Shown: piece after piece, positions 20,955 to 37,559 of the stretch
Numbering within the stretch: position 1 is the first letter of the stretch
Layout of the letters: each line of letters opens with the position of its first letter
From: Isoetes taiwanensis
Lineage: Eukaryota; Streptophyta; Lycopodiopsida; Isoetales; Isoetaceae
Direction: 5' to 3'
Assembly: GCA_021234155.1 (NCBI GenBank)
Contig: JAJEKV010000054.1
Coordinates: forward strand, 1,118,001 to 1,182,000
DNA: 64,000 bases
Program-made: the position numbers and the translations under genes
Notes under the pieces: model-generated
The model's input: only the letters and a program-made list of their open reading frames with translations
What the model was told of the DNA's origin: nothing
Database searches by the model: none

Positions 20955-23900
20955 CTATACACATTCAAAGTTATAAAAAATATCATCTAATGCATCCTCA
21001 GATAGGAGTGCATTAGCCTCGTCCCCCTCGTTCTCATCTATAAGGTCTTTATCATGCAGCTTCTTTAAGCAAATATCTCTATGCTTGAGGACATCCACAA
21101 GAAATCTACCCATCGGAAAGGCAGCAATATTGAAGAATTCTAACAATGTATTTGAGGAAATCCCAAATTTGCTTCTAATATTAGCATATGCAGGACAATG
21201 GAGAATCACATGGGGTTCATCCTCTATCTCATCAGCATCACATAATTTGCATACTCTTGCTTCTCGTGGTATATTACCCCATCTTCCTACCTCCACCCCA
21301 AGTCTATGGGAGCTGAGCCGCATTCTGCTAATGGTGTGCCTCATTTTCATTGACACCCCCTCCTTCAAATATGATGCCTCCTGCAGGGTTGGGTTCATCA
21401 TCCTTCTATAGAATTCCTTTTTCACTTCTGGAACACTCCACAACTTCTGTAGAACATTCTCTCTGACCCATTCTCTAAGCCTACGTCTGTTGCTGCTGAG
21501 CGCATTTATATCTAAACTCCACTTGTGCATCCAAACCACTATGTCAGCATACAACCCTTTCTCTTTACTTGCCTCTAATGCCAAGCGCGGCAAACTATCA
21601 ACTTCCATCTCAAATTGTACTTTGCATAAGTACAACAATGTTTTAAGCAACGCTTCTACCTCCAAGGGGAGCATCCCACATTCGGCCAATAACATATCAT
21701 AAGGTGTCTGCATTTTTGTACCTAGTTCTGTATGAAAAAATTTCTTCTGAACCTTTTCAATCTTTTTCCACATCTCCAATGAAAGCCTGGGCCCCCAAAC
21801 TTCACATCCATAGAGCACAACAGATTGCACAAGGGAGCTATATAACATTTTCTTGATACCGAAATCCCATATTTCAGCATTTGTACACCTTCTCTGCAAT
21901 GCAAACAATGCTTTTAAGCCACCACTGACTCGTTGCTCTACTGCCTGATTCCAGTGGAAGCCTTTATCAACAATCAGCCCAAGATATTTATACACACTTG
22001 CAATTTCTATAGTTTCACCTTTATAATACCACGCAAGGTGATCCACTTTATTGGCCCCAAAAATAATGATTCTCGTTTTATTCATGTTCACTGCCATACC
22101 TTTTGCATCGCAAAATTTCGCCAAGGCATCTAAATGCTTCTGCATTCCCCCAGCATCTCTAGACAATATCACAATATCATCTGCATACAATAGGAGTAAT
22201 ATAACAAATCCACTCAGGGATGCACCTTCTCCTCCATTTCTGGCTATCCATTCCTCTAACTCGTCTATAAATAGACCAAATAAAGTCGGAGATAATGGGC
22301 AGCCTTGCTTTACTCCAATATTGCTATCCACTAAGCTCTGGCATTTTTCAAAAAAGGGAAACGATAATTGAACCCATACCTTATCATATAGCGTCTTGAC
22401 TCCAAGCTTGTCCATGCGCTGCCAGAGATTACTCCTTTGCACTTTATCAAATGCCTTTGTGAAATCAACAAATAAAGCAAACATAGGTTTTTTCTTACCA
22501 ATGACAGAGTCCATCAATGCTCTGAAGGTGACCAGATGATCCGTAGTGGATTTTTTGCGACAGAAACCCGCTTGGCCCTTAGCTCTAACCTTAGATTCCT
22601 CCGCCCAACCACTAATTTTAGCATCAAGCATGGTAGCAAAAAGCTTCGAATATAAGCTACTAATCATTATCATTCTATAATTATTTGGGTCTGATTCATC
22701 ACCTGCTTTATGCAACGGTTTGACTCTATTTATCTGCCATGATTGCGGGAATCCCTCATGTAATGATGCATTAAACATCGAGACAAGCACATTAGCAACA
22801 GAAGGGCCTGCCCATTTAAACATTTCTGCTGTTAGCCCCAAGGCGTCGGCCGCTTTTCCATTAGAAAGCTTTTGAAGTCCTTTAAGGACATCCTCAACAG
22901 TAAATACAAGGGTGTTAAACCCAACTGCATGCCCAACGGCCTCATCCAGCCCATGCACATGATAAAGCTCTTGCACCTGCTTCCACAAATCAGCCACATC
23001 AAGCATCGCATTCATTGGTTTTTTAGGCTTGAGCCTTAACCAAAACTTCTTGGGATCTGAAATCAACTCCGTAACCATATCTTCACGCTTTTTCCACAAG
23101 AATGCTTTCTTTTTGGATTTTATCAGCTGAATATATTCTTTCTTAACCATCCTTTTATTTGCTCCCTTAGTTGATTTGAATTCATGCCTCTTTTGCTTAC
23201 ATTCTATGTCAAACCATCCGTTACATGGAAGCCCCAATAATCTTCTTCTGGAAACAAAGCACTGTTCGGCTGCAGAGAGTACTAAAGAAGTCAGCTGTTC
23301 ACTTATCCCAAGTGCATCAAGTGGCCATTCACTTTGCGCAATTTTATCCTCACAAACTTTTCCATACATCTCAGCTTTAAACCTAGACATAGGAATTTGC
23401 TTATTCTGCATGGGAATATCATTCTGCGTGCACAATCTCATTGCATGTATTTCTACAAGCAAGGGGACATGGTCTGACTCAGTACGTATATCCCCTACAT
23501 ATATCCTTGCAATACTATCAGCAAAATCATGACTAGCTATTATAAAGTCCACTACACTTGCATCTTTACAAGTGCATTTACCTGAGCCCGGATATTTTGC
23601 AGCACCATTATACAATACCAAATTGAGTCCACTGCACATGTTTAGTAAATGATATCCCTGAGGTTTAGGCCAACGAGATTTATCTGCAGATATACGGTTC
23701 CATCCACTGACAACCAGCTCCTGGTCATCCAACATTTCCATCCAGATAGGATCTCCACTTGAGCTGCTAATAGCTGCTTGCTTATTTGCTATGCGACCAT
23801 TAAAATCGCCAAGTAAAAGGATATTTCCATGCGGCATTAGCTCTATTATGTCCTGTTCCAAATGAAAGAAAGGATCGTCCCTATCAAGATTTTCTGTATC

Positions 23901-24266
23901 ATAGGTAGGCGATTCCCTTGGCGGGAAATAGCAGCCTGCAACATATGTCTTCCCTTTTCTACCAGGTAATTCAATCCAGATGTATTGTTTAGAGGCCTTG
24001 TGTTTAAGAACTGACACTGTTTGCAAAAATTCATCCCGAACATAACATGCAATGCCTCCAAATCCCCTGAGTCTCCATCCTTTAACATTCCAAACAGAAT
24101 ACATACAAGTGAATCCTACAATGTCCGGCAGTCCTTTTTCTTCATGCTCACATGTCTCTAAGAAAAAAATGACATCAAAATCTAGCAAAACATCATCCAT
24201 AGTGGAAATCTTAGTAGCAGTTAGTGTATTTACATTCCACGATCCTATCCTGATGGTCTCAAATCC
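20955..24266 (-). CDS. LINE-1 ORF2: endonuclease, reverse transcriptase
   Basis: 1081 residues from the first ATG at 24200. The frame is open upstream to a TAG at 24267-24269, and those 22 codons carry the first endonuclease block (IRIGSWNVNTL), so the functional protein must begin before the ATG. The APE endonuclease shows FFLETCEHEEKG, LLGDFNGRIANK and SDHVPLLVE. RT shows HKAGDESDPNNYRMI, FVDFTKAFDKV, GVKQGCPLSP and YADD at 22177-22188 (about residue 671). A C-terminal knuckle, CKLC...EDEPHVILHC, lies near residue 985. All catalytic motifs look intact. ORF2 nicks the target and copies the RNA in place. An isolated small 3' UTR follows. Confidence 0.93.
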   Translation of the reverse strand, partial: GFETIRIGSWNVNTLTATKISTMDDVLLDFDVIFFLETCEHEEKGLPDIVGFTCMYSVWNVKGWRLRGFGGIACYVRDEFLQTVSVLKHKASKQYIWIELPGRKGKTYVAGCYFPPRESPTYDTENLDRDDPFFHLEQDIIELMPHGNILLLGDFNGRIANKQAAISSSSGDPIWMEMLDDQELVVSGWNRISADKSRWPKPQGYHLLNMCSGLNLVLYNGAAKYPGSGKCTCKDASVVDFIIASHDFADSIARIYVGDIRTESDHVPLLVEIHAMRLCTQNDIPMQNKQIPMSRFKAEMYGKVCEDKIAQSEWPLDALGISEQLTSLVLSAAEQCFVSRRRLLGLPCNGWFDIECKQKRHEFKSTKGANKRMVKKEYIQLIKSKKKAFLWKKREDMVTELISDPKKFWLRLKPKKPMNAMLDVADLWKQVQELYHVHGLDEAVGHAVGFNTLVFTVEDVLKGLQKLSNGKAADALGLTAEMFKWAGPSVANVLVSMFNASLHEGFPQSWQINRVKPLHKAGDESDPNNYRMIMISSLYSKLFATMLDAKISGWAEESKVRAKGQAGFCRKKSTTDHLVTFRALMDSVIGKKKPMFALFVDFTKAFDKVQRSNLWQRMDKLGVKTLYDKVWVQLSFPFFEKCQSLVDSNIGVKQGCPLSPTLFGLFIDELEEWIARNGGEGASLSGFVILLLLYADDIVILSRDAGGMQKHLDALAKFCDAKGMAVNMNKTRIIIFGANKVDHLAWYYKGETIEIASVYKYLGLIVDKGFHWNQAVEQRVSGGLKALFALQRRCTNAEIWDFGIKKMLYSSLVQSVVLYGCEVWGPRLSLEMWKKIEKVQKKFFHTELGTKMQTPYDMLLAECGMLPLEVEALLKTLLYLCKVQFEMEVDSLPRLALEASKEKGLYADIVVWMHKWSLDINALSSNRRRLREWVRENVLQKLWSVPEVKKEFYRRMMNPTLQEASYLKEGVSMKMRHTISRMRLSSHRLGVEVGRWGNIPREARVCKLCDADEIEDEPHVILHCPAYANIRSKFGISSNTLLEFFNIAAFPMGRFLVDVLKHRDICLKKLHDKDLIDENEGDEANALLSEDALDDIFYNFECV

Positions 24267-25335
24267 CTAGCTATCTGTTACTATCACCTTACCATTGCGC
24301 CAGAAAGTCTTTTTCCCTTGTTGCCTTGCCTGCTTGAGTATTTGTACCTGTTCTTTATGTTTTTGAAACTGCTCTTTGGTAAGATCATCGTTAATCCATA
24401 CATTTTGCCCTTTCAAAGAAGCTCTCTTTTTCAAAATATTAAGTTTGTTGTCTCTACTGTTAAATTTAACCACCACATGCCTTGTCCATGATCCCTTTCT
24501 GCCCACACGAAATGCATCTACAATGCCTGCATCTACTACTTCCAAATTCTGCTGGAAGAATTGCACCACGGCTTGCTTTGTGTCCTCTTTTTCTTCTTCT
24601 GGAAGCCCTACCAGCCGAAGGTTCAATGCCCTTGACTTTCGTTCCTGATCTTCCATAAAATCTGCTAGCTGTTGCTTCATCTCTGCTACAGAGTCTTGTT
24701 TATCACATCCATATCCATCTCCCTCATCATCACTACTATCTGTTGATTCTTTCTCCAATTCTAGTTTAACTTCTGCCTTAAACTGTTCAAATTCAGCTCT
24801 TATCTCCTTTTTGAATTGATCATATTCATTTCTCATTTCTTTACAAATGGCATTCTTCAAATCAGAAATTATACTAGGAATTACCTCTTTGAGTATCTCT
24901 GTCATGGCTTCTTTGACAGAATCCCGCAGGTCTTTGAGTAAGAAGGCCCAAAATCGTTGCTGGTACGGCAGCCATATCATGGATTGCCGGAGATGCAACG
25001 CTGACATCGCTGGCCCCATCCACCGAACTGCTCCCTGCTGTTTCGTTCCCATCCCGTCCTGCTATCCCTGCTTGCACAGCCATGACAGCTTGCCCAAAAA
25101 CGGCCTCTTGCACAGTAACAGAATCCGGCTTTTCCTTAACACTTTAACCTTTTCTGACATCGTCCAAATCCTGCCCGATAACGGCCTCTTGCACTGTAAC
25201 GGGATCATCTACAGTAACATCCAGCTTTTCCTTAACGTTTTTGCCTTTTCTGACAGCATCCAAGACAATTTCGGCCTCTCCAGAAGTGGCCAGGTTAGGT
25301 TTAGACGGATTTTTAGTCGTTCTTGATGCGCCCAT
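24267..25335 (-). CDS. LINE-1 ORF1: RNA-binding protein, N-terminal half frameshifted
   Basis: The likely start is ATG at 25333-25335 (MGASRTTKNPSKPN), which runs to a stop at about 25144. The frame shifts to one covering about 25113-24970, then to the long open frame 25052-24267 (261 codons). Features are an N-terminal low-complexity part with two copies of a VTVQEAV-GQ motif, a coiled coil (EYDQFKKEIRAEFEQFKAEV), and an RRM (ALNLRLVGLPEEE) with a C-terminal basic domain ending FWRNGKVIVTDS. These proteins coat LINE RNA. ORF1 ends in TAG in the same frame as ORF2. The two shifts lie in GC-richer sequence and may be artefacts or mutations. Confidence 0.85.
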
Positions 25336-25344
25336 TTTTTTTTT

Positions 25345-25348
25345 AGAG

Positions 25349-25387
<39 letters not shown>

Positions 25388-25399
25388 AGAGAGAGAGAC
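25345..25399. repeat. (GA)n microsatellite at the 5' side of LINE-1
   Basis: An interrupted GA tract (AGAGAGCGAGAG, then GAGGGGGGAGAG) directly against the LINE-1 5' end. It is the counterpart of the tract at 20714-20888. Confidence 0.95.
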
Positions 25400-30541
<5,142 letters not shown>

Positions 30542-31135
30542 TGTTTGGGGTCTGGGTTCGGGAACTCCTGCAAGACAGCCCTCTGTGAGGACCCTTAGAT
30601 CTAACAGGAGAATCCGGGGGACTATGTCACGCGGGATTTGCAAGAGAAAAACAAGAAGAAGAAAACAGAACAAAAGAGAACAATGAGAAGAAAATGATAA
30701 GCTTCCTTGATATCAATGATAAACATACATGAGCTCTCGCAATCGAGAGAGGACTGAAGAGAGACAAGACTCAAAACTCATCTAAAAACTCATGTGCTAG
30801 CTCTACTCATATATATAGTACAATGGCCTTTGCCCAATATAGACACTCTGACTGATCTCGGTGCCGACTCCTGGAAGGAGGCCTGATTTGCAGGAATGTT
30901 GGCGGTGCCTCTTGAAATGCCTCGAATCACGCTGACGCTGACGCGGGTGGTGGCGGGCCGTCACTTGTCTGAGCGGCGCCTCTTGTTGACGGACGCAGGC
31001 TTTGACTGCGTGGTCTGCTGCTTGTTCTTCTGCTGAGCTTTTGATGGCTGACCCGTGGCTGACTGTGGATCCTTGAGCTTGACCTGGTCCGTCGTATGCA
31101 TGAATAGTCCTGAACCAGGAGGCACAGGACTAACA
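30542..31135 (-). repeat. 3' LTR of element A
   Basis: Plus-strand ends TGTTTGGGG...GGACTAACA. It pairs with 40830-41414. The conserved core has AAGATGATAAGCTTCC-like and CTCTACTCATATATA blocks. The rest differs by many small indels. Confidence 0.92.
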
Positions 31136-31150
31136 CTCCCCCCCACCAAA
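31136..31150 (-). other. Polypurine tract of element A
   Basis: On the minus strand TTTGGTGGGGGGGAG directly precedes TGTTAG, the start of the 3' LTR. This confirms the minus orientation. Confidence 0.88.
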
Positions 31151-34100
31151 TGACACTCAGTCTGAAGGAAGGGAGGAAGTGCTTCCGAGGGTGGGAAACC
31201 AGCAGTCGGAAAGTGATCTTCACGGGAATGAGGTCGGGCGCCATTATGGTAATGAGCAATAAGGTCCTGGCGTGTTTGAAGAGCGTCAGGGGTGTTGAGC
31301 CCTAGGGCAGGATGGGCCTCAATGAGGAAGTGAGAGCGCACCATGTCTTCCAGCGCAGCATGGGCGGCCGAAGGAACAAACTGGCACTCCATGAGAAGGC
31401 AGGTTTGGAGACCGAAGGCACTGACGCTGGCATTCGGATTGCAGTGAAAGATTGGACGTTGCCGATTTAAAGAGCTGACCAGGATGCATTTGAGAGCAGC
31501 ACAGAAACCAGCTTGACGGTGGACTGAAGGGTCTGGTGAGGTGGCAGCATTCTGCAAGAAGGTATCAAGACCATGCAAGGCATCAGCAGGCTTTTGCCAA
31601 CCACGCTCATTACCTATGTAAATCCAATTTTTAGAGTGGTGTCAAAGTGGCATTATCCTCCCAATTGGAGCGTCGACAAATCGGGGGATCCCACGAGATC
31701 GGAAATTGGAGATCGGGCGGGATGGAAGCCAGTACGTGGCCATCCATGACCTTCGTCCAAAGGGAAGGCGATCGGGAAGAAGGGCAGTGGGCGGGAGGAG
31801 GCTTCTGGGAAGCATATGGAGGGAATCATGCGGGTGTGGGGTTTGCGAGCCATGTCCTGAAAGCTTGAACAAGATGTTGATCCAAGGCCACGACGCAATG
31901 GTCCATTACGAGTGAGGAATTGATAGGCGGAGGTTGACCCAACGTGGGAATGGTCTTTACTTTCCAGGAGAGCCCACGGAGTTGATTGCCTTAGCCTCCC
32001 AAGTCTTGCGCCTCGTCACAGGCAAACTCGAGATCCTTCGGGGTCGCCCAGTTTTGTTTACTGTTCCAGCGTTTGGGCACACTTACGGAGGTAAGTCTTC
32101 GGGAGCTTAATTTCGGGCATGTACTCCTGTTCAAAAATGCAAGAGGCCCAGGCGGATCCACGGAAATATTTGTTGGTTGGTGATAACAACCAAAGCGACG
32201 TGGAGTTGCCTCGAAAACCACGATGGGCCTCATCCGGGAATTTATCACGGAGATCCATGGTCAGAAGTCATAGAAAACATAAGCCATGGGCTGGACAACT
32301 CGGAAGATGACTAATTCGGGATCTTCAATAGTGGTGATCAAGAGATAAGGTGCACAAATAAGCCTTGTCTTCTATAGAAGATCAAGCCGGATCAGAGAAG
32401 TCCACTTTTGAGTGGGTTTGTTGATGAACATTGCCATTGGTAGCGTACCATTTCAAAGAAGAGGTCTTGGTCGGGCTACCACAGTCAAGATAAATGGAAG
32501 GTAGAAGTCCACTTAGGGATGTTGGTGGCAGTAGCAGACTCCCTCACATTTTGGATTTAGGCTTCCTCGGTGATTGGGCCTTGTTGGAGCTGATGTTCAA
32601 AGGTGCGAGGATCGATGCTCCTTTTCCTAACAAAAGGCCAGAGATTTGATCACGGACGGGTTTACGAGCGTCATGTGAAAGTTGCCCGGGAGTATGGAGG
32701 CGAGGCGTGGCAATCTCAGCGTCATCGGTAGCACATTTACAGGCCTCCAAAAGGTGAGTGGAGGCGTTAAGCGGAGTGGTGGCGTGGAAAGGCGAGCTTC
32801 AAGGGAGGTGGTCAGGCTTCACGGCCTCGGTGGGGTCCCTGAACTTGAAGTCTTTATAATTGTCTAAGCGGCCCAGGTACAAGGTGTCTAGCTTAGCAAT
32901 GTGTTTCTCCCTTTTCACGGAGGTATCTTTGGACTTGTTACATTTCCAATAAGTCCTGAATTTAGGTTTGGGCTACGCTGGCGATGCTGTGAAGTAAGGC
33001 TAGTGCGATTGAGATCTATGCAGACTTTTGTAATAGGTAGCGTGCTTTTCTTGAAGTTGGGCTTCAAGGTTTGAACATAGGCGTGGCGGCAGAAGGAGTC
33101 TCTTTGAGCAGTCGGAAGCCTCCGGGGGCGCTTTCAGACACAGGTCATGGGGAAATCTGAGATGCATGTAGGCACATGGCGGTAGCTTGAACATCTTCTT
33201 TGGAATTTATCGGGGAGGTATCGAGGATGGGAGGTCACGGGGGCCTGTTGCTGCCTTGTCGGGGTTGATGAGGAGGCATGGCCGGGGTTGGAAGGCGTGG
33301 CCTCCCGAGGAGGAAGAAGGGAGACGGTGACTGTCACGTGATGCGATGAGCAGGAATGAGGGGTTTAGCGTGAAGAGTCTGACTTGTTGGGTTTGTGGCC
33401 GGGAATGTGAGGCGAGTGGGTATGGGAAGTGGAAGGGGCTCCTGAAGCGAGAGAAGATAATGGCGGATGAGGGCTGAAGATGGCCACCCAAAATTTGGAG
33501 GAGGAGGGTGGCCGAGATCACGATCTCTACTTCTTGAAGAAGGCAGTGGGGCAAAGCTGAGGCCAATCGACATGCAGTGGAGTGAATAAGCGGTGAGCCA
33601 TATTATAAGCAGCTTATTGATGTGGGTGTTCTTATTGGAATGCCCAAGCAATTTTTCTGCAGAGAAACTTTCACAAAAGTTTCATGTGGTTTAGCAATAT
33701 TGTGAGGCGATCTTTGGTTGGCTTGATAAGCAAGGGCGTAGTAGATGGCATCCATGTCTATGCAGCATTAAAGAAACCGAAGGTTTTACCAAAGGATCCA
33801 GGAATACACAGAAATCAAATCTTTGAGTAAGTAAATGGTGGTGCCATAAACCAAGTAGCCAAGCCTTAGAAATTTGTGGCGATGTGTCTGCGATGAAATT
33901 GCGCAGTGCGCCGGATTTTGGAAGGAGTTCCATTGTGAAAAGTCGTAAAGCTTGTGGCGTTCGCCACTTCAGAACTCGGACCAACGAGGGCCTCTCGAGA
34001 AAGGTGGGCGTCGAGAAAGACCACAGGACCCAGAAAGGTCGCATCCCTTGGAGGCGGAGCTTGAGTGTAGAAAGTTTAGGGAGACAGCCATGGCGAAAGG

Positions 34101-35039
34101 CGTCAGACGGAGGGCCCATTTGAAGGCGGGAGGCCCGGGAGAGCAGGAGGCCGAGGAGGAGGCGAAAGGTTTGGGAAGTGGCGAGGTGGGCGGGCGGCAA
34201 TAGTTGATGGTGCTGCGGTGTCGAAGATGCCAAGGGGAGGTGATTGGCAGGCCAAAATTTGGCTAAGTCCCCAGACAACAAAGGGAAGTAATGAGCGGTG
34301 GAGATGGGCGTGAGAGAATGATGGGATATGACAATTAGCCAAAGAGACACACAGTACAGCTCCGGCCAGGCGTGAAAAGAAGGAATGGCATTTAATCGCA
34401 GCTCGAGAGTGGGATATTATTTAAAGGAAGGTCTTGGAAGAGGTACCATGGCTAGATATGCGGCGGGAGAAAAAGATTCTCATTTTAGAAGCGACCTTGC
34501 ATTACCGAACCGTTGGCGATTTTATGATTGGTCACGTCGACAAGGGTTCTCAGGTTGGCTATATAAGATGAGCAGGGAGTGGGCAGAGGCATCGATAGGC
34601 GCTCGGCATAAAATTGCTTCTATTTGTGGTTTTGAGCAATTTTGCCTGCCTGACTGTGGGTGGGATTACACCTGCACAAGGCAGGTGCACGGACCTCTGA
34701 CTGCCTGATGAGACTGAGAATGGATGGGTGGTGTCTTAGGGATGGCGGAACATCCGATCAAGACTGTAGCGATGGAGGTAGTTACGCTTTTTCTTGTTGG
34801 GACCAGAGGCCTCTACCACATCCTGCGCATCACTACACTCCGAACCGGAGTGGGGGTTTTCTTGGACTTAGTAGATGAGACTCACCGGGCGGATTTTAAT
34901 ATATAGGTGCCCATAAGCGGAAATAATTTGGGTTGTGCCCACATTTGTAAAAATTCACTATAATATAATATATATCTTTATTTTAGTCACTTCGGGTGTG
35001 GTTGTCTTAGGCTACTTGTCTGTTTATTGATTGTAAGCT

Positions 35040-36200
35040 TTACGTAGGATGGGGAAATGTTTGGCGGAAGCCATTAGCAGTGTAGGTAATGGAGTGCCAT
35101 GTCAACCAGGTTGAAAAATATTTGGGTGGAACCATGACGATTTGATAGAATGAAATAGCAGGAAACTTAAGTTTACGGGAAAATTTTGTCTGAGAATCAT
35201 AAAGAAGAACTAAATCTCCTTCGTTGAATGTTTTTTTTTTTTTTGTCTTAGGCCCGTTTGTCATGTAAAGATTTTGCAAGCTGTTGTCCATGAAGAACCG
35301 CAGAATATAAGCATCTCTTCTAAGTTCATCCAAGCTGTTCCAATTGATAAACCCCTTTCTTTGAAAAAGTGCGTGAGCGGTTGACGTTAGCCGATTGAAA
35401 GCGGAGAGTGGGAGAATGTACTCAAAAGGCATGAGAGCTTCTGCAGCCATAAGCCAATTTGAAAGGGTACATGGGCAGTAGCTATTTTGAAAGCAGTATT
35501 GCTGTAAGCCCAAAGAGCAGTGGGAAGCTTGTTTGCGGTCGGTCTGAGAGCGTCCCATTGTCTTGAAATTGTGACGAGTCTTCATTGGTGCTACGCCCAA
35601 ACCATTGCCCAGGGATAGTAAGGTGTGCTGTGATGATGTGGAATAATCCAATCAGCTCCTTGATGGTATGATTGATAAAGTGGACACCACGATCAACGGC
35701 CCATTCAGGTAGAGGCGGTAGAATCGGCGTGATGATTTGTTGATAGAGAACCTTAGGTACGGCATGCTTCTTGATGTTATGCGGAAGTCATAGCTTAGCT
35801 ACATTTAGTGGCGTGGTGGGTGAGAACCCGAATGTGGCAGACACCCGTTGTCTTGTAGCGGAGGATGGTTCCTAAAATCCATTCCCATTCTTTGAGGAAG
35901 TGGGCGTAGCAGGCGGGCGTCGAGGAAGGGCGTCTGGGGCGTGGGGCGAGTCCCACCATTGTAGGCATCCTGCGTCACGGGCATGGGCGTGGCGTCTTTG
36001 AAGGCGTGGGCCAAAATAACTTGACAAGAGGTTTTGGTGCCGTGGTGTCTCCATGATGACCACCTCGGAGCCTTCATGGGCTTCTCGAGACAATGGGACC
36101 TCATGAGGAGGACACGGGCGTGGAAGGATGGTATCCGCCACCTTTTGTAAAAGATGGCCTGCAACCAGCAGGTGGCAATCCACGGACCTCAGCGGAGAAA
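35040..36200 (-). pseudogene. pol: Integrase region of element A, frameshifted
   Basis: The N-terminal zinc region with ARDAGCLQWWDSPHAPDALP and KNGNGF/EWEWILG lies at about 35870-36010. The C-terminal region at 35040-35460 gives LMAAEALMPFEYILPLSAFN, then FNEGDLVLLYDSQTKFSRKL, typical of Ty3/gypsy integrase ends. A central open frame at 35040-35651 remains; elsewhere the frame is interrupted. Confidence 0.75.
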
Positions 36201-36492
36201 TTGATGTTGACCCAGGGATTGTCATTGAAATTTGGAGAAGGCGTGGGCGTCCTCTGGTGGAAGGCGCCCGGGTATTGAGGGAATCTTTGAAAATCATGAA
36301 ACCAATGAGGTGTTGGTGACCAAAAAGTGGAGGCGTCGGGAAAGGCGTCACAGGACTCCGATTGGAGAGGTCAATAAATGGATGTGTGAAAGATAATCAG
36401 GGACAACTTAGGATTTACCCGACCTTGTGAACAATTTCAAAGGTGCAAATTCTTAGAGAAGGAGGACCAACGAGCAATCTCTGGGCGTGGAT

Positions 36493-36852
36493 TTATTGAT
36501 CAAATAAAGGGGTGCTGGTGGTCAACAAAGAATTTGGTTGGCCCCGCCCAAAAGATAGTAGCGGAAGCATTGGATGAAGAATTAAACCGAGGCTTCTACC
36601 GGCTGCTGTGCTTGATAGTTCGTTAAATGAAATTGAGTTCCAATTTGGCGTGGCGGTTTTGGTTTGTCGATGTCGCATCATATTCTTGAAAAGAGCGACT
36701 CCAATAGCAAAGTAGGGACATCGACATGGACATGAAGGGGCTTGGCCCATTGAGGAGGAACAAACTTCAAGGGCTGAGTAAGCAAGAGCTGGCTGTTGGA
36801 AAGCGAGGCATCCGCACAGAGATTCAAGCCTAGGTGCTGGATTCATCACCAA
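36493..36852 (-). pseudogene. pol: RNase H region of element A
   Basis: An open frame at 36493-36852 shifts among frames carrying VPPQWAKPLHVHVDV-like, AIGVALF and SLGLIL motifs, corresponding to the first-Asp segment (HVDVS...GVAL) and the ALGLI helix of Ty3 RNase H. The order after RT fits. Confidence 0.65.
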
Positions 36853-37500
36853 ATGAGTTTGTGAATGGGATGCGCAATGGGCTGAGTCGGGGAGTAGAGG
36901 TGGAGTAATGTGCCCAAGAAGGGCGTGTTTCCTTGGGTGGTGCTTGAGCCTTGAGCTACTGACCTGATTTTAGCAGGGATCAGAGTGGTGATACAGCACA
37001 AAACTCCCACATGTCCCAGCAGACACACACGAAGTGGCCTTAAAGGTGCATTTCTAGGGATTGAGATGTCCGGACTCATCACATTTAGAAGACCAGGTTC
37101 AGATTTATCCAAATGGTCTATTACATGGGTGGCAAAAGCTGAGAGAATCATGTGAAAATTTGCAGAAGGGATTTTCCTTTGTAAAGTCATATGAAAAAGC
37201 CCATGAGAGCATGAAATACGTTGAAGCGTGGATGGAGAGTTTGATAATCCGGAACCACCTTGTAGGCAAGGAGGGTGCCCCACGGGGTGGTGAAGGTAGT
37301 CTTGGAGTTGATCGATTCTTTGGTTGAGATCTGACGGTGTAGCGGAAAAACCATCCATGAGGGTACATCTACATGTCCGACAACCTCTTCGGAACTGATG
37401 CCTTGAAGGGAAGGGGAAAATGATCACGCTCAAGTGGCACAGTTGAGTTTTGTTAGTCACATAAGCGGATCTTACCACCATTGTGTTTGAGTGCAATGAC
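36850..37500 (-). pseudogene. pol: Reverse transcriptase region of element A
   Basis: FPFPSRHQFRRGCRTC, then LMDGFSATPSDLNQRIDQL, and further SPSTLQRISCSHGLF match the Ty3/gypsy RT blocks (PLP...D, MDGFSGY, NSPATFQR..M). They are spread over two frames. The catalytic D-D segment is displaced by an indel. An antisense open frame at 37061-37327 is a shadow. Confidence 0.75.
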
Positions 37501-37559
37501 GATAGGGCTCACCCACTCGAATGTTTGACCTCGCAGATAACCTGCGACGGAGTTTTGTC

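Noticed and set aside
31642-34906. Many plus- and minus-strand frames of 60-220 codons within elements A and B, such as 33691-34350 and 46041-46607
   Set aside because: No domain can be followed in them. They lie between the integrase and the 3' LTR and look like GC-rich chance frames. An extra protein downstream of pol cannot be excluded.
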